DNA of 32,290 nucleotides from Acanthaster planci (GCF_001949145.1 NW_019091479.1:817621-849910); one strand, 5' to 3'; shown: positions 9,691 through 20,561, numbered from the stretch's first letter. Notes: generated from the sequence alone by a model not told the origin. Translations and numbers: made by a program.

Positions 9691-11151
9691 ATCACGGAGA
9701 TTGAAGAGGACAGGATGGGGTAATATGTTCGGTACAGGGTTCATAGTAAGAAGGATTATGAGTGAGAGTAGGGAATAACATCAAATACTAACAAGAGGAA
9801 AAGTTTACTTCTTAGTGTTATATTTGCGTATAATTATGTGCTAATGTTGTTCAGGTTGTAGTTTCTACTGGTAATCCTGACCCATCGGTTGACTCGTGAT
9901 GAAGTTCATTTCTGCCACAAATGTTGATATCAGTTAAATATATGAAAGGCTTCATTCCAAAATCAATTTCCTACACCATTCAGATATTGAGCAATGTTTC
10001 CACAATTAATGGATATTTAAGATAAAATAGAGAGGTCTCCCTAAATGTTAGCTTTTCATTCATCTGACTCATTGAGTCAGAAAACCCCTGGAAACTGGCT
10101 GGAGGCAACTATTAGAAGGTGAAATTCAGAGTAGGACTGAAATGGCACTTATCTTGATTTGGAAAAACCCCTTCATATTATGTGCTTTCTTTGTAGAGGA
10201 TACGTGAAATGACGTGCTAACATTAGTGTCTCTTTTTTCACAACTCTGTAACCACATAGCTGCTAAAACTTGTAGAATAGAGGCCTTCTTGGCCAATTGC
10301 AAAGGCCCAAAAATAGTTGTGCTTCTGATTACACGCCTCTCCAAAATAGGTTTTAAATGGCTTCAATTTTTCAGTTCTGGTTAAATGGCATGAATGGGGA
10401 TGAAAGCTTACAAAATTTTCCATAAAAAAAGATAAGAACTTGCCTTAATCAATGTAACAGTATCTACAGTCAACAGTTATTCAGAGTTATGGACAACAGA
10501 GCACCATGCACAATGCTAGTCGGGTAATCATGACGGCAAACTGGCTAATTATGTCGAGTGGTAATGCGTGTTGCATTTAGAGGGGTGGGCAATAAACCTT
10601 TGCTGTGGCAGGAAACTTTGTGGTAACACGCTTACTTCAAATACGTGTACCAGCAACAGAACCTCAAATTAAATTCATGAACGCAGAAAATTATTCCATT
10701 GGTGAGAGATCAAGTTCTGTGAACTAACAGAATCAATGTTTTTACTGTATAGCTGCCTGCATGTATGGTGTAGTGGAACGACGCTATTTTGGCTAGGATG
10801 CATAGACTTCTGCATTTCTATCACGCCGCCTTTAGCAGAACCAGTGTAGGATTGCTTCATATGCGATGAGCATTACTGCAAACGTGTTTTCACCATTGCG
10901 ATGGCAAAACATAAAGGGAACTTTTGAAAATTATGGCAGTTTATTTCAGAAGTTGCAAGTGTAAGAAGGAAAACATGTAAATACAACTGTTTTAATGTTA
11001 AAAAAAGGTTGTTCAGAGGTGTTTTGTATTCTTGAAAATATCTAAAATTTTGTTTTCTAACTTGCCAATAAAAATTTAGGTTCATGCCGAAAAATTAAGG
11101 TTGGTTAGGAAACCGGAAGCAGAACTATTTTTGGGGGGCTCAATTAATAAA
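9691..11151 (+). other. Probable 3' UTR of the draxin-like gene
   Basis: No further coding signal follows the stop at 9690. The sequence is T-rich, has no recognised repeat, and has AATAAA at 10591, 11067 and 11146. The last is followed within about 25 bases by a TG-rich stretch (TTTGTTGTAGG), which makes it the best end point. The true end cannot be fixed from sequence alone; an AATAAA at 11815 could extend it. Confidence 0.4.
11146..11151 (+). terminator. Candidate poly(A) signal AATAAA
   Basis: Canonical hexamer in ATTAATAAAGTTTATG with a downstream T/G-rich element. Competing hexamers lie at 10591-10596, 11067-11072 and 11815-11820. Confidence 0.35.
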
Positions 11152-12959
11152 GTTTATGTCCCTTGCTTTGTTGTAGGTTCAAGGCAGTTGGGTGTTGAAT
11201 TTCCTTTGAATCATGATTATCAAGCTGTATGAATATTGTTGACTGTTTTTTATGTTTTACCAAACTTACTAAGGTTAAATGCACAAAAACTTAACTGTGT
11301 TTTACAGATTCTTACATTTTGTACGTCCTAAGTGTGAGTTTTTATAGATTTATTTTTAAGTTCCTAAGTTTGAATGATTTTCAACCCTTTGAATTTTTGC
11401 AGGATCGATGGTGTGCTAATTTGTACAATGTTAAAAAGTCTGTGTTTGTGTTAGTTCTTGTTGACAGGATGAAAGGAATTGAAACAAAAGTTGGGTTGTC
11501 CTAAATGTGTGATGAAATTTTAGTTATAGTTTTCATTCTGAAAAATGCAACAATACACTTGTCACTGACAGATGCATGTACATTCATTTATTTAAAATCT
11601 CCATTTAACCTGTAGAATAACAAGAATCATGTTTGTATTGTTTTAGTGCGGTAAGAAAAATATTTCTATTCAAGTGAACAAATTATCGCTAACACTTTCA
11701 TTGTACATTAGCGTATGTTTTCATTGCAGTTTGGGAAATCTCATTTTTTTCTATAAAGGCGTTTTGTGAAGCATTTAGCATTATAATTGTGAAAGGCTAA
11801 AAAGCTTTTCCCTGAATAAAATACAGTAATGTTGAATGATTTCAAGTCGCATTATCTGTGTAAGGTGCCAAACAAGTGCTGCTTACATTGTAGGAAAAAT
11901 TTCTGCAGAGTTGTACATGCATTTGGAGTTTCAGTTGACTAAATGATCCAAACAATTCTTCATCCACTTTGAGACTGATAACGAAGTAACTTGGACTTAA
12001 CTGGCAAATGAAAAAATCAATTTATAACCATTCTGTTTATTCAAACCACCCCAATGAAGCTTTAACAATGAGGTACATGAATATGCTATAAGTAAGTTGT
12101 TGCCATAAAGGTAGTGCCAAAAGCGTGTTCTAAAGGCAATTATGTTGACGCACAACAAAAGTAATTTTTATTGATATACACAAGTTACGTTTTCCCATAA
12201 TAACGGTGTTTTGAAATGCACTGATAAACACCATTGTCACCCTGTTTAGAGAGTACTTAGTAATCATGGCAGTTTATTATATAAAACGTGCAAAGGGTAC
12301 TTTAGTGTGAATGTATGAAGCTAACTTGGTTATACTCGTTGAAAAATGAACATTTTGGTCTCGATTCACTGAACATAAAATAGACCCCATTGTTTGCACA
12401 AGTAAGTATACCCATGGTTCAACGTATACGCAAATTTATCGGGCACAAACCTGATAATCATAATCTTGAATTATGTTGCTGAAAGAAATTTGTTGGAACA
12501 AGCAGCACTCATGTTTGCTGCTGACATTTCAACATTGGAAGGAAAAATTCCAATACAGCTGTTGCTCAGAAAGGACATTTTTTAAACTAAATAATATTAA
12601 TTTTGGTGAAAGTAGGGACGGTAGCGTAGGTTTTGTCTGTATCGTTATTCATTCATAGTATATTGCAGTCATGGTAATGTAATTCTATTTAGCAAAAGAG
12701 GTGCAGTATAACCACATTTAAACCACGCTTACATTATGAGAAACATTTCTTATTAAAAAATATTTAAAATCTCGACATATTTTGTGTGGTCGTTCACTCC
12801 AGGGTGGATAAAAAAGTAAATCAAAGGTTAAGGTGATTGTTCACTCACATACTGTAAATCTAGGGAATTTGTATTTACCTTAAGTTGATTGTTAGGGTGT
12901 TTAGCAATAAACGGAAGAAATGACAGGTAAAACTTATAAATGGCAAATGGGTAAAATTA
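11152..12959. other. Intergenic stretch, nothing recognised
   Basis: AT-rich sequence with no coding exon, RNA gene or clear repeat visible. It includes an AATAAA at 11815 that may be an alternative end of the upstream transcript. Confidence 0.4.
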
Positions 12960-13171
12960 GGGGCCCATTTCTGTGTGTGTGTGTCCCTGTCACACCTTAC
13001 ATGATTTTGTAAGTTCAGAACACATTTTCTTATATCCAAGAGTGATGAATAAATGCAAATTACCTGCCAAACTAATGGGAATACTTTGAAATCGATTTTG
13101 GTGATATTTCCCTGGCAAATAACAATGGTCAGGTGTAACAGGGACATAAAAATGTCACACTTTTGGACCCC
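12960..13171. mobile_element. Inverted-repeat (MITE-like) element
   Basis: The ends 12960-12996 and 13131-13171 are imperfect inverted repeats: GGGGCCCATTTCTGTG...GTCCCTGTCACACCT at left, and the reverse complement of the right end reads GGGGTCCAAAAGTGTG...GTCCCTGTTACACCT. The best-matched part is GTCCCTGTNACACCT. The internal 130 bases are non-coding. The left arm contains a (GT)n run that may have slipped. Confidence 0.55.
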
Positions 13172-14164
13172 TGATATCTGGAATTACCCATGTACAAACC
13201 TGGTTTGTCTGCACGAGCTTCATCGCTCGTAAGCATGATTGAACACGACGAAGGGATGTACATGTAAAGTGATCCACTTTTGACAGCCATTTTCTGAAGC
13301 CTTTATCTGAAACATCTTTCTGGTATGCGCGCAAGACGTGAATCATTTTCTCTGATGAATGGGAATGGGTTAGCTTGTGTATTGAATAACAAATCTAGTA
13401 AAAACGGCACTTAACATCCCCGACAACGAGGGGCATTCGCTTCAACAACATATTTCAAAACAGGCAGCAACGTGCTACCTTGCACAACAGCGTTGGCAGA
13501 ACAGATTTCCCGGGTGTTAGAGTGCCGTCAAAGTCAGCTTTTTATAAGATAAGAATCTTTAAATTTATGGAATTGTAAACAGAAATAAGAATGGGAGTGG
13601 ACGTCCAGGTCAACTGCAAATGTTGCAACTGTTAGGTCCGAGAGGAGTAGTCAACGAAATTGTGTGCGCAATGTCTCCAGAACTTCAGTGTACATGTACT
13701 TATAAAGTTATCGCCCCACCAGACAATCGGGAAAGTTGGATCAGCATCAAATTTGCCTACTCGCTGCATTGAGTCGCCATAGAAAGCCTAGAGGTGCGTT
13801 GACATTAATAATGCTAGGCATTTTTGTTTGCCCAACGTTGGGTACCACGCGAACACATTGCACATCAGGCTAACACATAACCCGACCGCGTTGATTCTCT
13901 CCCTGTAATATAGACCGACTCTTTGTACCCAACAAATGTAGGATGTGTTATTTGTAGCAGGCCTACAATGTACCACTCTTTTACTTAATGTTATGCACTT
14001 TTTGCCTACCAGTCCAGCTATTAAGTTAGGGAAATGACCCATTAAAACTGGTTGCTAACTGGTAACTCTTATATTAAAAAGAAAACAGCTTCTTGCTATT
14101 GTCTTGAATGTCACAGTGAAACCAGCGGATAAAAAACCTGGAAAGGCTAACACCTTCCAGAAGA
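13172..14164. other. Non-coding stretch, nothing recognised
   Basis: Short open frames only. A perfect 12-base palindrome CCCAACGTTGGG lies at 13831-13842. No domain, RNA or repeat was identified. Confidence 0.4.
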
Positions 14165-14180
14165 GCATCAGAGGGCGCTA
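14165..14180 (+). promoter_or_regulatory. CTCF-like motif, plus orientation
   Basis: GCATCAGAGGGCGCTA matches the bilaterian CTCF consensus (CCACCAGAGGGCGCTA) at all but two positions. CTCF binds this as an insulator or loop anchor. This is a sequence match only. Confidence 0.35.
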
Positions 14181-14260
14181 TGTCCGACCTACGTTGGGTG
14201 CGGTCGATTAGCTTACACGTGTTTTAAGTCAAACTTACACGAGAGTATTCATTTAGCCAT

Positions 14261-14266
14261 CACGTG
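14261..14266. promoter_or_regulatory. E-box CACGTG near a palindromic CRE
   Basis: CACGTG at 14261 is followed 80 bases on by TGACGTCA at 14343-14350, inside a relatively GC-rich 250-base stretch. This could be a regulatory element; no adjacent gene is visible. Confidence 0.25.
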
Positions 14267-14438
14267 ATCTTTGTGCCTGCCCTGGTGTCAGCCACCACTA
14301 CCCTAGCTGGCGAGCAGGTCTTTGGAGGCTGCCTTAGGGTAATGACGTCACGGATGGACCATTCGAGCATGAACATCATGGAACGAACGTGGCGGGGACT
14401 TGACCTTTTTCCCAGAATGCCTTGGAGAAAACGCTGCA

Positions 14439-14498
14439 GCGTTCGATTAGCCTCATTCCGAGGCTTACCTTGCGTTCAACACGAAGCTAATCGAACGC
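14439..14498. repeat. Short inverted repeat GCGTTCGATTAGC
   Basis: Perfect 13-base arms lie at 14439-14451 and 14486-14498. A related word, GCGGTCGATTAGCTTACACG, lies about 240 bases upstream near 14200. No function recognised. Confidence 0.6.
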
Positions 14499-14753
14499 AC
14501 CCATTGTAAGTGTTTTGAAGTTTTCTTCGGTGGTGTATTTAACGTGAAGTGCAACCCACCAATACGAACATGCACGGTTGCATGGTGAGTGTAAAGCGAT
14601 GTCCCTGTCGCTGAGCACCACTCCTTTATTTTGCCCATTTTTTTGGGCTCCAAACCTATGTAGGCAGCCTCAATTGTCAAGAAAATAGCCGACCATAGAC
14701 AGAATAAATTGAACTCGAGTATAGGTTTAGCTTCGGGAGGCATATTATGTCAA

Positions 14754-14860
14754 GGAGAATAGACTCGAAATTGTAGATTCGTGCTAAGAATGGGCGAGAC
14801 GAATCTACAGTTCCCCTCGCCCATTCGTAGCACGAATCTACAGTTCCGAGTCTATTCTCT
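14754..14860. mobile_element. Fold-back hairpin with 45-base arms
   Basis: Arms 14754-14798 and 14816-14860 pair with about four mismatches. The 17-base loop repeats a word already in the right arm (ACGAATCTACAGTTCC at 14799 and 14832), so two alternative foldings exist. The word TGTAGATTCGT in the arms recurs at 18979-19046. Confidence 0.8.
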
Positions 14861-15200
14861 GCCTTAATTAAACTATTTCCCATCCCATTGTTATACGAAC
14901 ATGGTGTCTCGGGTCTATGACGCTCTTGCTGTTACCCTACGTCTGAGTGCACATTCGCTCCATTCATTAATGTGCATGGGTTTGGGCATGGGTTTGGTAG
15001 TGTTCTTTCGTTTTGGACCGTTCAAAACACATGTAGATATGTACGACGAGCACTGTCCAATCGAAAGCAACCGAAAACAATGGAACCAGTCAGTAGTGTA
15101 CCAGTCCAATCAGATGTTAGTGCTTGAATTGATTAGGCTTATACATGTAAACATAGAAATATGGAAGGGCTGCGTAGAACCATGATCAGAATATCGACGG

Positions 15201-15319
15201 GAATATAATATCAAATCAGTGCTCTGGAATATTCTGAATCTGCTTGCCCTGAAGAAGGTACTCAGTTACCGAAAGCTCGGCAATCACATATTTCAGAGCA
15301 CTGATTTGATAGTATATTC
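15201..15319. mobile_element. Fold-back element with hammerhead-like core
   Basis: The 32-base arms 15201-15232 and 15288-15319 pair with two mismatches; both carry ATCAAATCAGTGCTCTG or its complement. The 55-base loop contains CTGAAGA, a small stem and GAAA between short complementary arms (see the ncRNA entry). No coding sequence. The arrangement suggests a small non-autonomous element, possibly retroelement-derived. Confidence 0.75.
15244..15283 (+). ncRNA. Hammerhead-ribozyme-like motif (candidate)
   Basis: In order: TTGCC (helix I), CTGAAGA (fits CUGANGA) at 15249-15255, hairpin GGTA/TACC (15257-15260 with 15267-15270; helix II), GAAA (15271-15274), GC, TC (15277-15278, the expected U-H cleavage site) and GGCAA (closing helix I). 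Helix III would be the minimal A-U plus one G-C pair known from Penelope-like retroelement hammerheads. Against it: an unpaired A at 15256 sits where the 10.1-11.1 pair should be, and helix III has no loop. It may be degenerate or act only as a dimer. Confidence 0.35.
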
Positions 15320-17001
15320 TCGATACATGTATACATATGCAGTTTACGTGGGACTCAAATGCAGTTATAATGCATGCAAGCAGGAAAGTGTTGACAGTTT
15401 CGCAAGAGCGGCACATATCAGGCATGTTGAGCACGTGTCCAAGATACTGAGTGGATCGTCGTTTGAAGCAGGACAAAAACTATGAACTAAGTCTTTGTGT
15501 GTTGCATCTTTACGTCGCAAATACGCAGCTATGGCACAGTTGATTTTGAGGGCTGTGTCAAACGTATAGTACTTATGCTTTGTCGAATTCAGTTCATTTA
15601 TGTAGAGGGGCCTACAGTCTGCATTTGCGTCAGACCCATTTAATTGAAGACGTGCAGTAGCGTCTTCAGGTTTTTGGTCCGGGGTAATGTTTTCCCTAAA
15701 ACTGTACGTTCCATTTTTGGTCCCGTTTATAAAGGTACGCCCCCCGCTAAATAGAGGTACTGTTTGAAAGTTGCGGCACCAAATTCTAAAACAACGTCTT
15801 AATATATATCAATATATAATCAAGAAATCAGCGATGTATCTTTGGGGCATATTTTCAAACATTTTTTTGATATAATAAATGTAGCAATGCATATTATTCT
15901 TCCTATAAAGGGGTTACTTTTTATTGGATCCGGCAAGCACAATGATTCAGTCTGTTAATTTGACATTTGAAAGTGAAGACTACAAAACAAATTGATCTTA
16001 ATTAACTTTATTTCAGCATCTTGGTTTCATTTCTTTAATAATATGCTATATTTCTCTAAATGCTATAAAATAATTTACAATTTCACAAAGAATTAAAGCA
16101 AAGAAACTAATCGTCGTTTTCTTGTAGTGGCCGTCCAATCGACGGTTCACTAATAAAGGAATGACGAGGAGAACTGTTGCATCTAAATATCAATGAACAT
16201 CGACAGTTTTAGGTTTCTGCATTCGAAAATTTTGAACGAGGACAAGGAATTCACCGCTTGAAAAAGGGAGGTCGGCAAACAGACGTTGCAGTTGGCAACT
16301 TTTAAAACCTTTGAATTGAGCCTCTCCTTTTATCCGGCCAAATTTAAGGGATTTCTAAATTGCCTGAAATTCAAAGACCAATAAAGTACAATAAATTAAT
16401 GTTTTTTTTGCATGCATAAATAGTTGGTCGTTCAGTTACAAGGGGTAGGAATGTATTATGACCAAAGCCGTAGTGGTTTTTAATGGGGATATTTTGCATT
16501 TTAGTGTCAAAGTTTAGCTAATATAACAGGATGAAACATTCCCTAGGGCCTAACAAAACATAGAGGGAAAAGTCAATAATATGTGCTTCCGAGTACTATT
16601 GTTTTGTGAAGATTTATCATTTTGTTTTATTTTTTTCGGGGAAATCAGGGAAAAGAAGATTGTACAGCCTGGGAACTTGCAAAGGCAAACTAAAAGTGCA
16701 GCTTCACAGAAACACCCGGAACAAATTGCTGAACGAATTCCAAAGGAAGGCCTGTTCTTCATCCTGGCCAACGCCAGGGGGAACGGAACGATAAAAATCA
16801 AAGTGCAGTAGCAAAGCATAATGAATGAAAATGCTAAAATGGGATTCATTACTGAAAGGCTACACTGAAAATCACGCCACTGTGAGGTGCAATCTTCAAC
16901 ATTGACTTGTCAGGCTGCGTGCTCTCACCTTATCTATTAAATATCCCGCACAGCTTCACGTCATTGTTTAGACGAACAATGACCTCAATGACGCCTATAC
17001 T
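15320..17001. other. Intergenic stretch, nothing recognised
   Basis: AT-rich with only unsupported short open frames, the longest about 99 codons on the minus strand at 16550-16849. A small perfect hairpin (TGAAGACG/CGTCTTCA) lies at 15645-15668. No RNA gene or domain seen. Confidence 0.4.
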
Positions 17002-17017
17002 TAGCGCCCTCTACGTT
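17002..17017 (-). promoter_or_regulatory. CTCF-like motif, minus orientation
   Basis: On the minus strand this reads AACGTAGAGGGCGCTA. It shares the 11-base core AGAGGGCGCTA with the plus-strand site 2.8 kb upstream and faces it. Confidence 0.3.
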
Positions 17018-17367
17018 AACTTGCATGCTTCATGTCCTAATATATACTGAAACTGCACGGAACACTCTGGGCGGTTAGTCGAGGTCGCGACTTGAAAATG
17101 CACAAGATTGTGTTCACTTCTGTGTACACTCATTTTTCATGCTGAGTTCGGAACTTTCTCAGTCTGTGAAAGTTCATTAAATATTCAACATTCCACTTCG
17201 TTAATATGTACACTTGGTCAGTCGTAACGCGCATAGGGCCTACATGATTGGACACGTTCTGAATAGGAGGTCTCTATTGTATTTCCTGAATTTTGATCGG
17301 ATAATGATCGTCAACGGTCTAACGCATATACTAATGGTATACAACGAAATAACACTAGTCAAACATC

Positions 17368-17687
17368 GAGAGTATTGGTGCAGTCAACGCCATCAGTGCT
17401 GGATACATACATGTACTTGCTTCTCTTCCTTTTGCGTCTTGGAGTCTTTGTTACACGTGTGTCATTGCGGCCAAACCTATCGGTCCAACCACCACAGAAC
17501 TCTATGAAATTGAGGAATGCTATATCAACTTCATGAGAGTATTTGTGCACTCAGTGCTGGATATATACCTGTATTCTCTTCATCTTGCACCTTTTATTCA
17601 TTATTATACGGATGTCATTGCAGCAAAACCTTCCGGACTAAAACCACCACAGGACTTTATGAATTGAGGAATGCTATATCAACCTCG
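17368..17687. repeat. Tandem duplication, unit about 167 bp
   Basis: Copy 1 is 17368-17534 and copy 2 is 17535-17687. They share GAGAGTATT, CAGTGCTGGATA, GTCATTGC and GAGGAATGCTATATCAAC, with small gaps between. Non-coding and moderately diverged. Confidence 0.8.
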
Positions 17688-18412
17688 TGTAAGAATGGTT
17701 AGCACTTTTAGAACCACTTTACGAACCACTCGAAATGAGCTTCACTGATACTAATTCAGGTTCTTATAATATGAATCATTCGGAAATGACCCCTCACTAC
17801 AGATTACTATTTCACTCGGAGAATGAGCAACTTTGGATTCAGATTACAATGCCTTTTTGGAATTAAATAATAAATAAAGAATTTATATAAAGCGCACATT
17901 TTCTCCTAAACTTGTATATACATGTAGCACTACAAATATTAGCAATACAAGAAAATTTACGGGCCAACTCTTCAAGCAAGATTATATATGTGCGCGGGGA
18001 GAAGCCATTCTGACAGATCTGTCAACTCAGGACCGCTATGATCTTGGGACAACTAGAAGATGTGTCAATTCAATTAAGCTATAATCCAACACTGTAAAAA
18101 AAGAGTGGGCAAGACCTAGACACAGAAATGCAGCCAAAATACATCAAGTTAATTCCTTATTGAAAGGTGAAGAGAAAATTCAAATCCTTGTTGAAAATTT
18201 TGCTTTACAAAGCACCCATCCTGAACACGCGAGGGATAACAACCTTTGTCATTTTCTATAGAGAAAGGCTAACATAAACAATAAGGCTGGAGTGTGGGCG
18301 TTCCCGGTATCCCTTAAATTTTTTAATTGTAGCTATTACGAGGCCCAATACAAGAGCCACGGCAGCAGTGCTTTGTTTATTCTTACCCAACCTGGTCCTC
18401 TGGTCACACTTT
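17688..18412. other. Intergenic stretch, nothing recognised
   Basis: AT-rich. I see no gene, RNA or clear repeat here. Confidence 0.4.
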
Positions 18413-18888
18413 GGCCGAGTTCGGACGGCCTGTTCTTGACACTGTTTTCTTGTTCTCGAGCTCGAACGGCGGGAACACGACTCAAGAACACTGTTCTTGG
18501 AACAGGATCACACACCTCCTCCTCGTCAGGGTTTTATAGGAACACGCAGAAAACCTTGTGAGATTTTGATTTTTGAACAGCTGCAAAAAGTAGAGAGATG
18601 GCTTCCAAAGCCATAGACAATGGGAAGTTTTGCAAAATTAACATTAATTACTTTCCGTAGCACAGAGTGCTATGAATGAATGTTCCTGTTTATATAGAAA
18701 AGAATTCAGTCCATCCAAACATTAACTCTCGAATAACGTAGCCTACATGGACGCCGCCAATTGCATGTTGCTTGTCACTAACTACCAGCGATAACCAGTT
18801 GTTTGTTCCCAGTGTTCGAGCGGCCGACCCACGAACAACAAATTGAGCTGTTCGTGAACATACAGGAACAAGCCGCCCGAACTCAGCC
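18413..18888. mobile_element. Possible old inverted-repeat element
   Basis: The ends 18413-18438 and 18863-18888 are 26-base inverted repeats with four mismatches, all transitions, as expected from decay of methylated or aged DNA. Both inner flanks are rich in TGTTC/GAACA words. The element would be 476 bp. No convincing target duplication (only TTT on both sides) and no coding sequence. Confidence 0.4.
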
Positions 18889-18978
18889 TTTGATGATCGA
18901 AACGAGGAGAGGAGTGGAGATTAGCCTACCCCCTCGTCGACACAAATCCACTTTAACTGTATATTTGCGAAACATTAA

Positions 18979-19046
18979 CTGTAGATTCGTCATGAATCTA
19001 CTGTTATTGTTTTGTAACAATAACATTCTACAAGCTGTAGATTCGT
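18979..19046. repeat. Cluster of small hairpins sharing TGTAGATTCGT
   Basis: GTAGATTC/GAATCTAC (18981-19001) and TGTTATTGTT/AACAATAACA (19002-19025) form two adjacent hairpins. CTGTAGATTCGT occurs at 18979 and 19035. The same word builds the arms of the fold-back at 14754-14860, so this may be a remnant of the same family. Confidence 0.5.
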
Positions 19047-19379
19047 ATAAATAATCTATACTGTGAACAAAGTAGTGACGTCACAGAAATAGTTTAACGC
19101 CACCTAAGGCACTTTCTGCTAAATTTTCCAGAATTCTGGACGTAACTTAGTTCAATTTTCGGTAGAATGACGTTATACGTAGTTTTTTCTTTCCAATCGA
19201 GGACATTCTTTTGATTTTTATTACGACTTATACTTGCGTTATCTTTGTGGTTTGCGTCTGTGCGCAGGTATAAAATTGGAGACCGCCAAATCACTATCAC
19301 CTTTTAATGCCCTACTTGGTACCCTGCGTAATATATTGTTTGCTGTGCAGAAGTTGGCCGCCGACCAGTTTTCCGCGTG

Positions 19380-19660
19380 CTATTCGGTTCGTAAGTGACT
19401 TTGTCACAAAGGAAGACGCGCCACAATTTACAGGCTCCCATTGGACGATCGCTGAAGTTGCGCGCTAACTTCCGGTCCCATGGTTCCAGTAAACGACGAT
19501 CGATACATGTAACTCTATGAGCAGTTCATGTGCGGTGGGCGTGGTTCAAACTGAAGTGACGTCACACTGAAGAACAGTGAACTCGCACGATACGAGAACG
19601 CATGTTTGGCCACGTTGGCTGGATTGTTTAAAACCCTGCGCAGATCGGTTTGGCTACCCT
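19380..19660 (+). promoter_or_regulatory. Promoter-like, CpG-richer stretch
   Basis: A cluster of sites typical of animal core-proximal promoters: ATTGG (19440-19444, reversed CCAAT), ETS-like ACTTCCGGT (19468-19476), GC-box/KLF-like GGGCGTGG (19537-19544), palindromic CRE TGACGTCA (19557-19564) and CTGCGCAG (19636-19643). Another TGACGTCA lies at 19076-19083. The orientation is a guess from the exon-like segments downstream; a donor-like GTAAGT at 19391 could end an earlier first exon. Confidence 0.4.
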
Positions 19661-19769
19661 CGGGATCCAATTTTTTGTAATTACGCAATTAAATGTGACA
19701 TCAGAGGAGGTGACTTTAAAATGTGATGTGTGACTAATTACCATCCAGTAATTGAAAATAATTGGAGAA

Positions 19770-19830
19770 ATGACAGCCAAGACGATAATGAGATTTCCGT
19801 ATGACAAAGCCCAGGAATGTGAGCTACAAT
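19770..19830 (+). CDS. Candidate first coding (or uORF) exon, unresolved
   Basis: An ATG at 19770 opens 20 codons followed by the strong donor GTAAGT at 19831. The sequence begins MTAKTIMRFPYDKAQECELQ and I do not recognise it. It lies 100-300 bases downstream of a promoter-like stretch. Spliced to the next exon-like segment, the frame stops after nine or ten codons, so this may be a 29- to 30-residue micro-ORF, a uORF or part of a non-coding transcript. Weak evidence overall. Confidence 0.25.
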
Positions 19831-19960
19831 GTAAGTTATTTGAACATGGCTTTTTTGGTTTTACGCTGCTTTTTGCTGTGGTAAAGTGCACCATATATGT
19901 AAAAATTGTGGACCCCATAAGACTGGGATTTTAGCGGGGTTTCTTTGGTTTCTTTTGTAG

Positions 19961-20041
19961 CAGTAATGGAGAGAGGAGAAACACTCCTGTGAGACAGTTT
20001 GCTGGATTTGTACACATCAGAGATAGTCTACTACTCAACAG
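19961..20041 (+). other. Candidate exon, unresolved
   Basis: A T-rich acceptor, TTTCTTTTGTAG (19960), with a second in-frame CAG directly after it, and a donor GTATGG at 20042. In the frame continued from 19770-19830 a TGA comes at 19990-19992. Splice signals are good and coding evidence poor. Confidence 0.25.
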
Positions 20042-20561
20042 GTATGGAAACAGTTCACGTCTCATTCTGATAACAGCCTAACATTAACAGTAAGTAGGGG
20101 CCTATGCACAGTTGTTTTGTAAATCTGAGACATGACTTTTGACTCTAGCTGTTGGGGCCGGGATGACCATTTTATCGTCGATAAATAGTCTAAACAAACT
20201 GGAGGATACTTACGATTTGATGTAAATTAATAGGAAACATTTTAGTTTCAATACCCCACAAGAATTTGTCTGGAACCCAAGGCCTTTGAAAATAACAATC
20301 CAGGTGGAATGTTGGAAAACCCTTCAAGTATTTCTTGAATATGGAGAAACGTTAGTTCGTGTACGGTTCGTATAAGTTGTCGTACTGTGTGGTTGACAAT
20401 GCAAAAGGTTTGGAATTTCTTTAAAACCCGTATAGCTGGGTTTTGTGTCCATGTATTTGTATGTAAAGCGGCTTTACATGCCACAAGTTTGGCTTTCTTG
20501 CGTTGCACTTGCACACATCTGGTTGGAACTCTCTGAGGGGCTTGACCTATAATTTATACAG

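Noticed and set aside
14901-15185. 94-codon frame with a true ATG
   Set aside because: No domain or signal, both strands are open over the same interval, and no splice or poly(A) context was seen. Chance is sufficient.
16550-16849. 99-codon minus-strand frame with hydrophobic stretches
   Set aside because: Hydrophobicity comes from A/T-rich DNA read on the minus strand; overlapping plus-strand frames are equally open.
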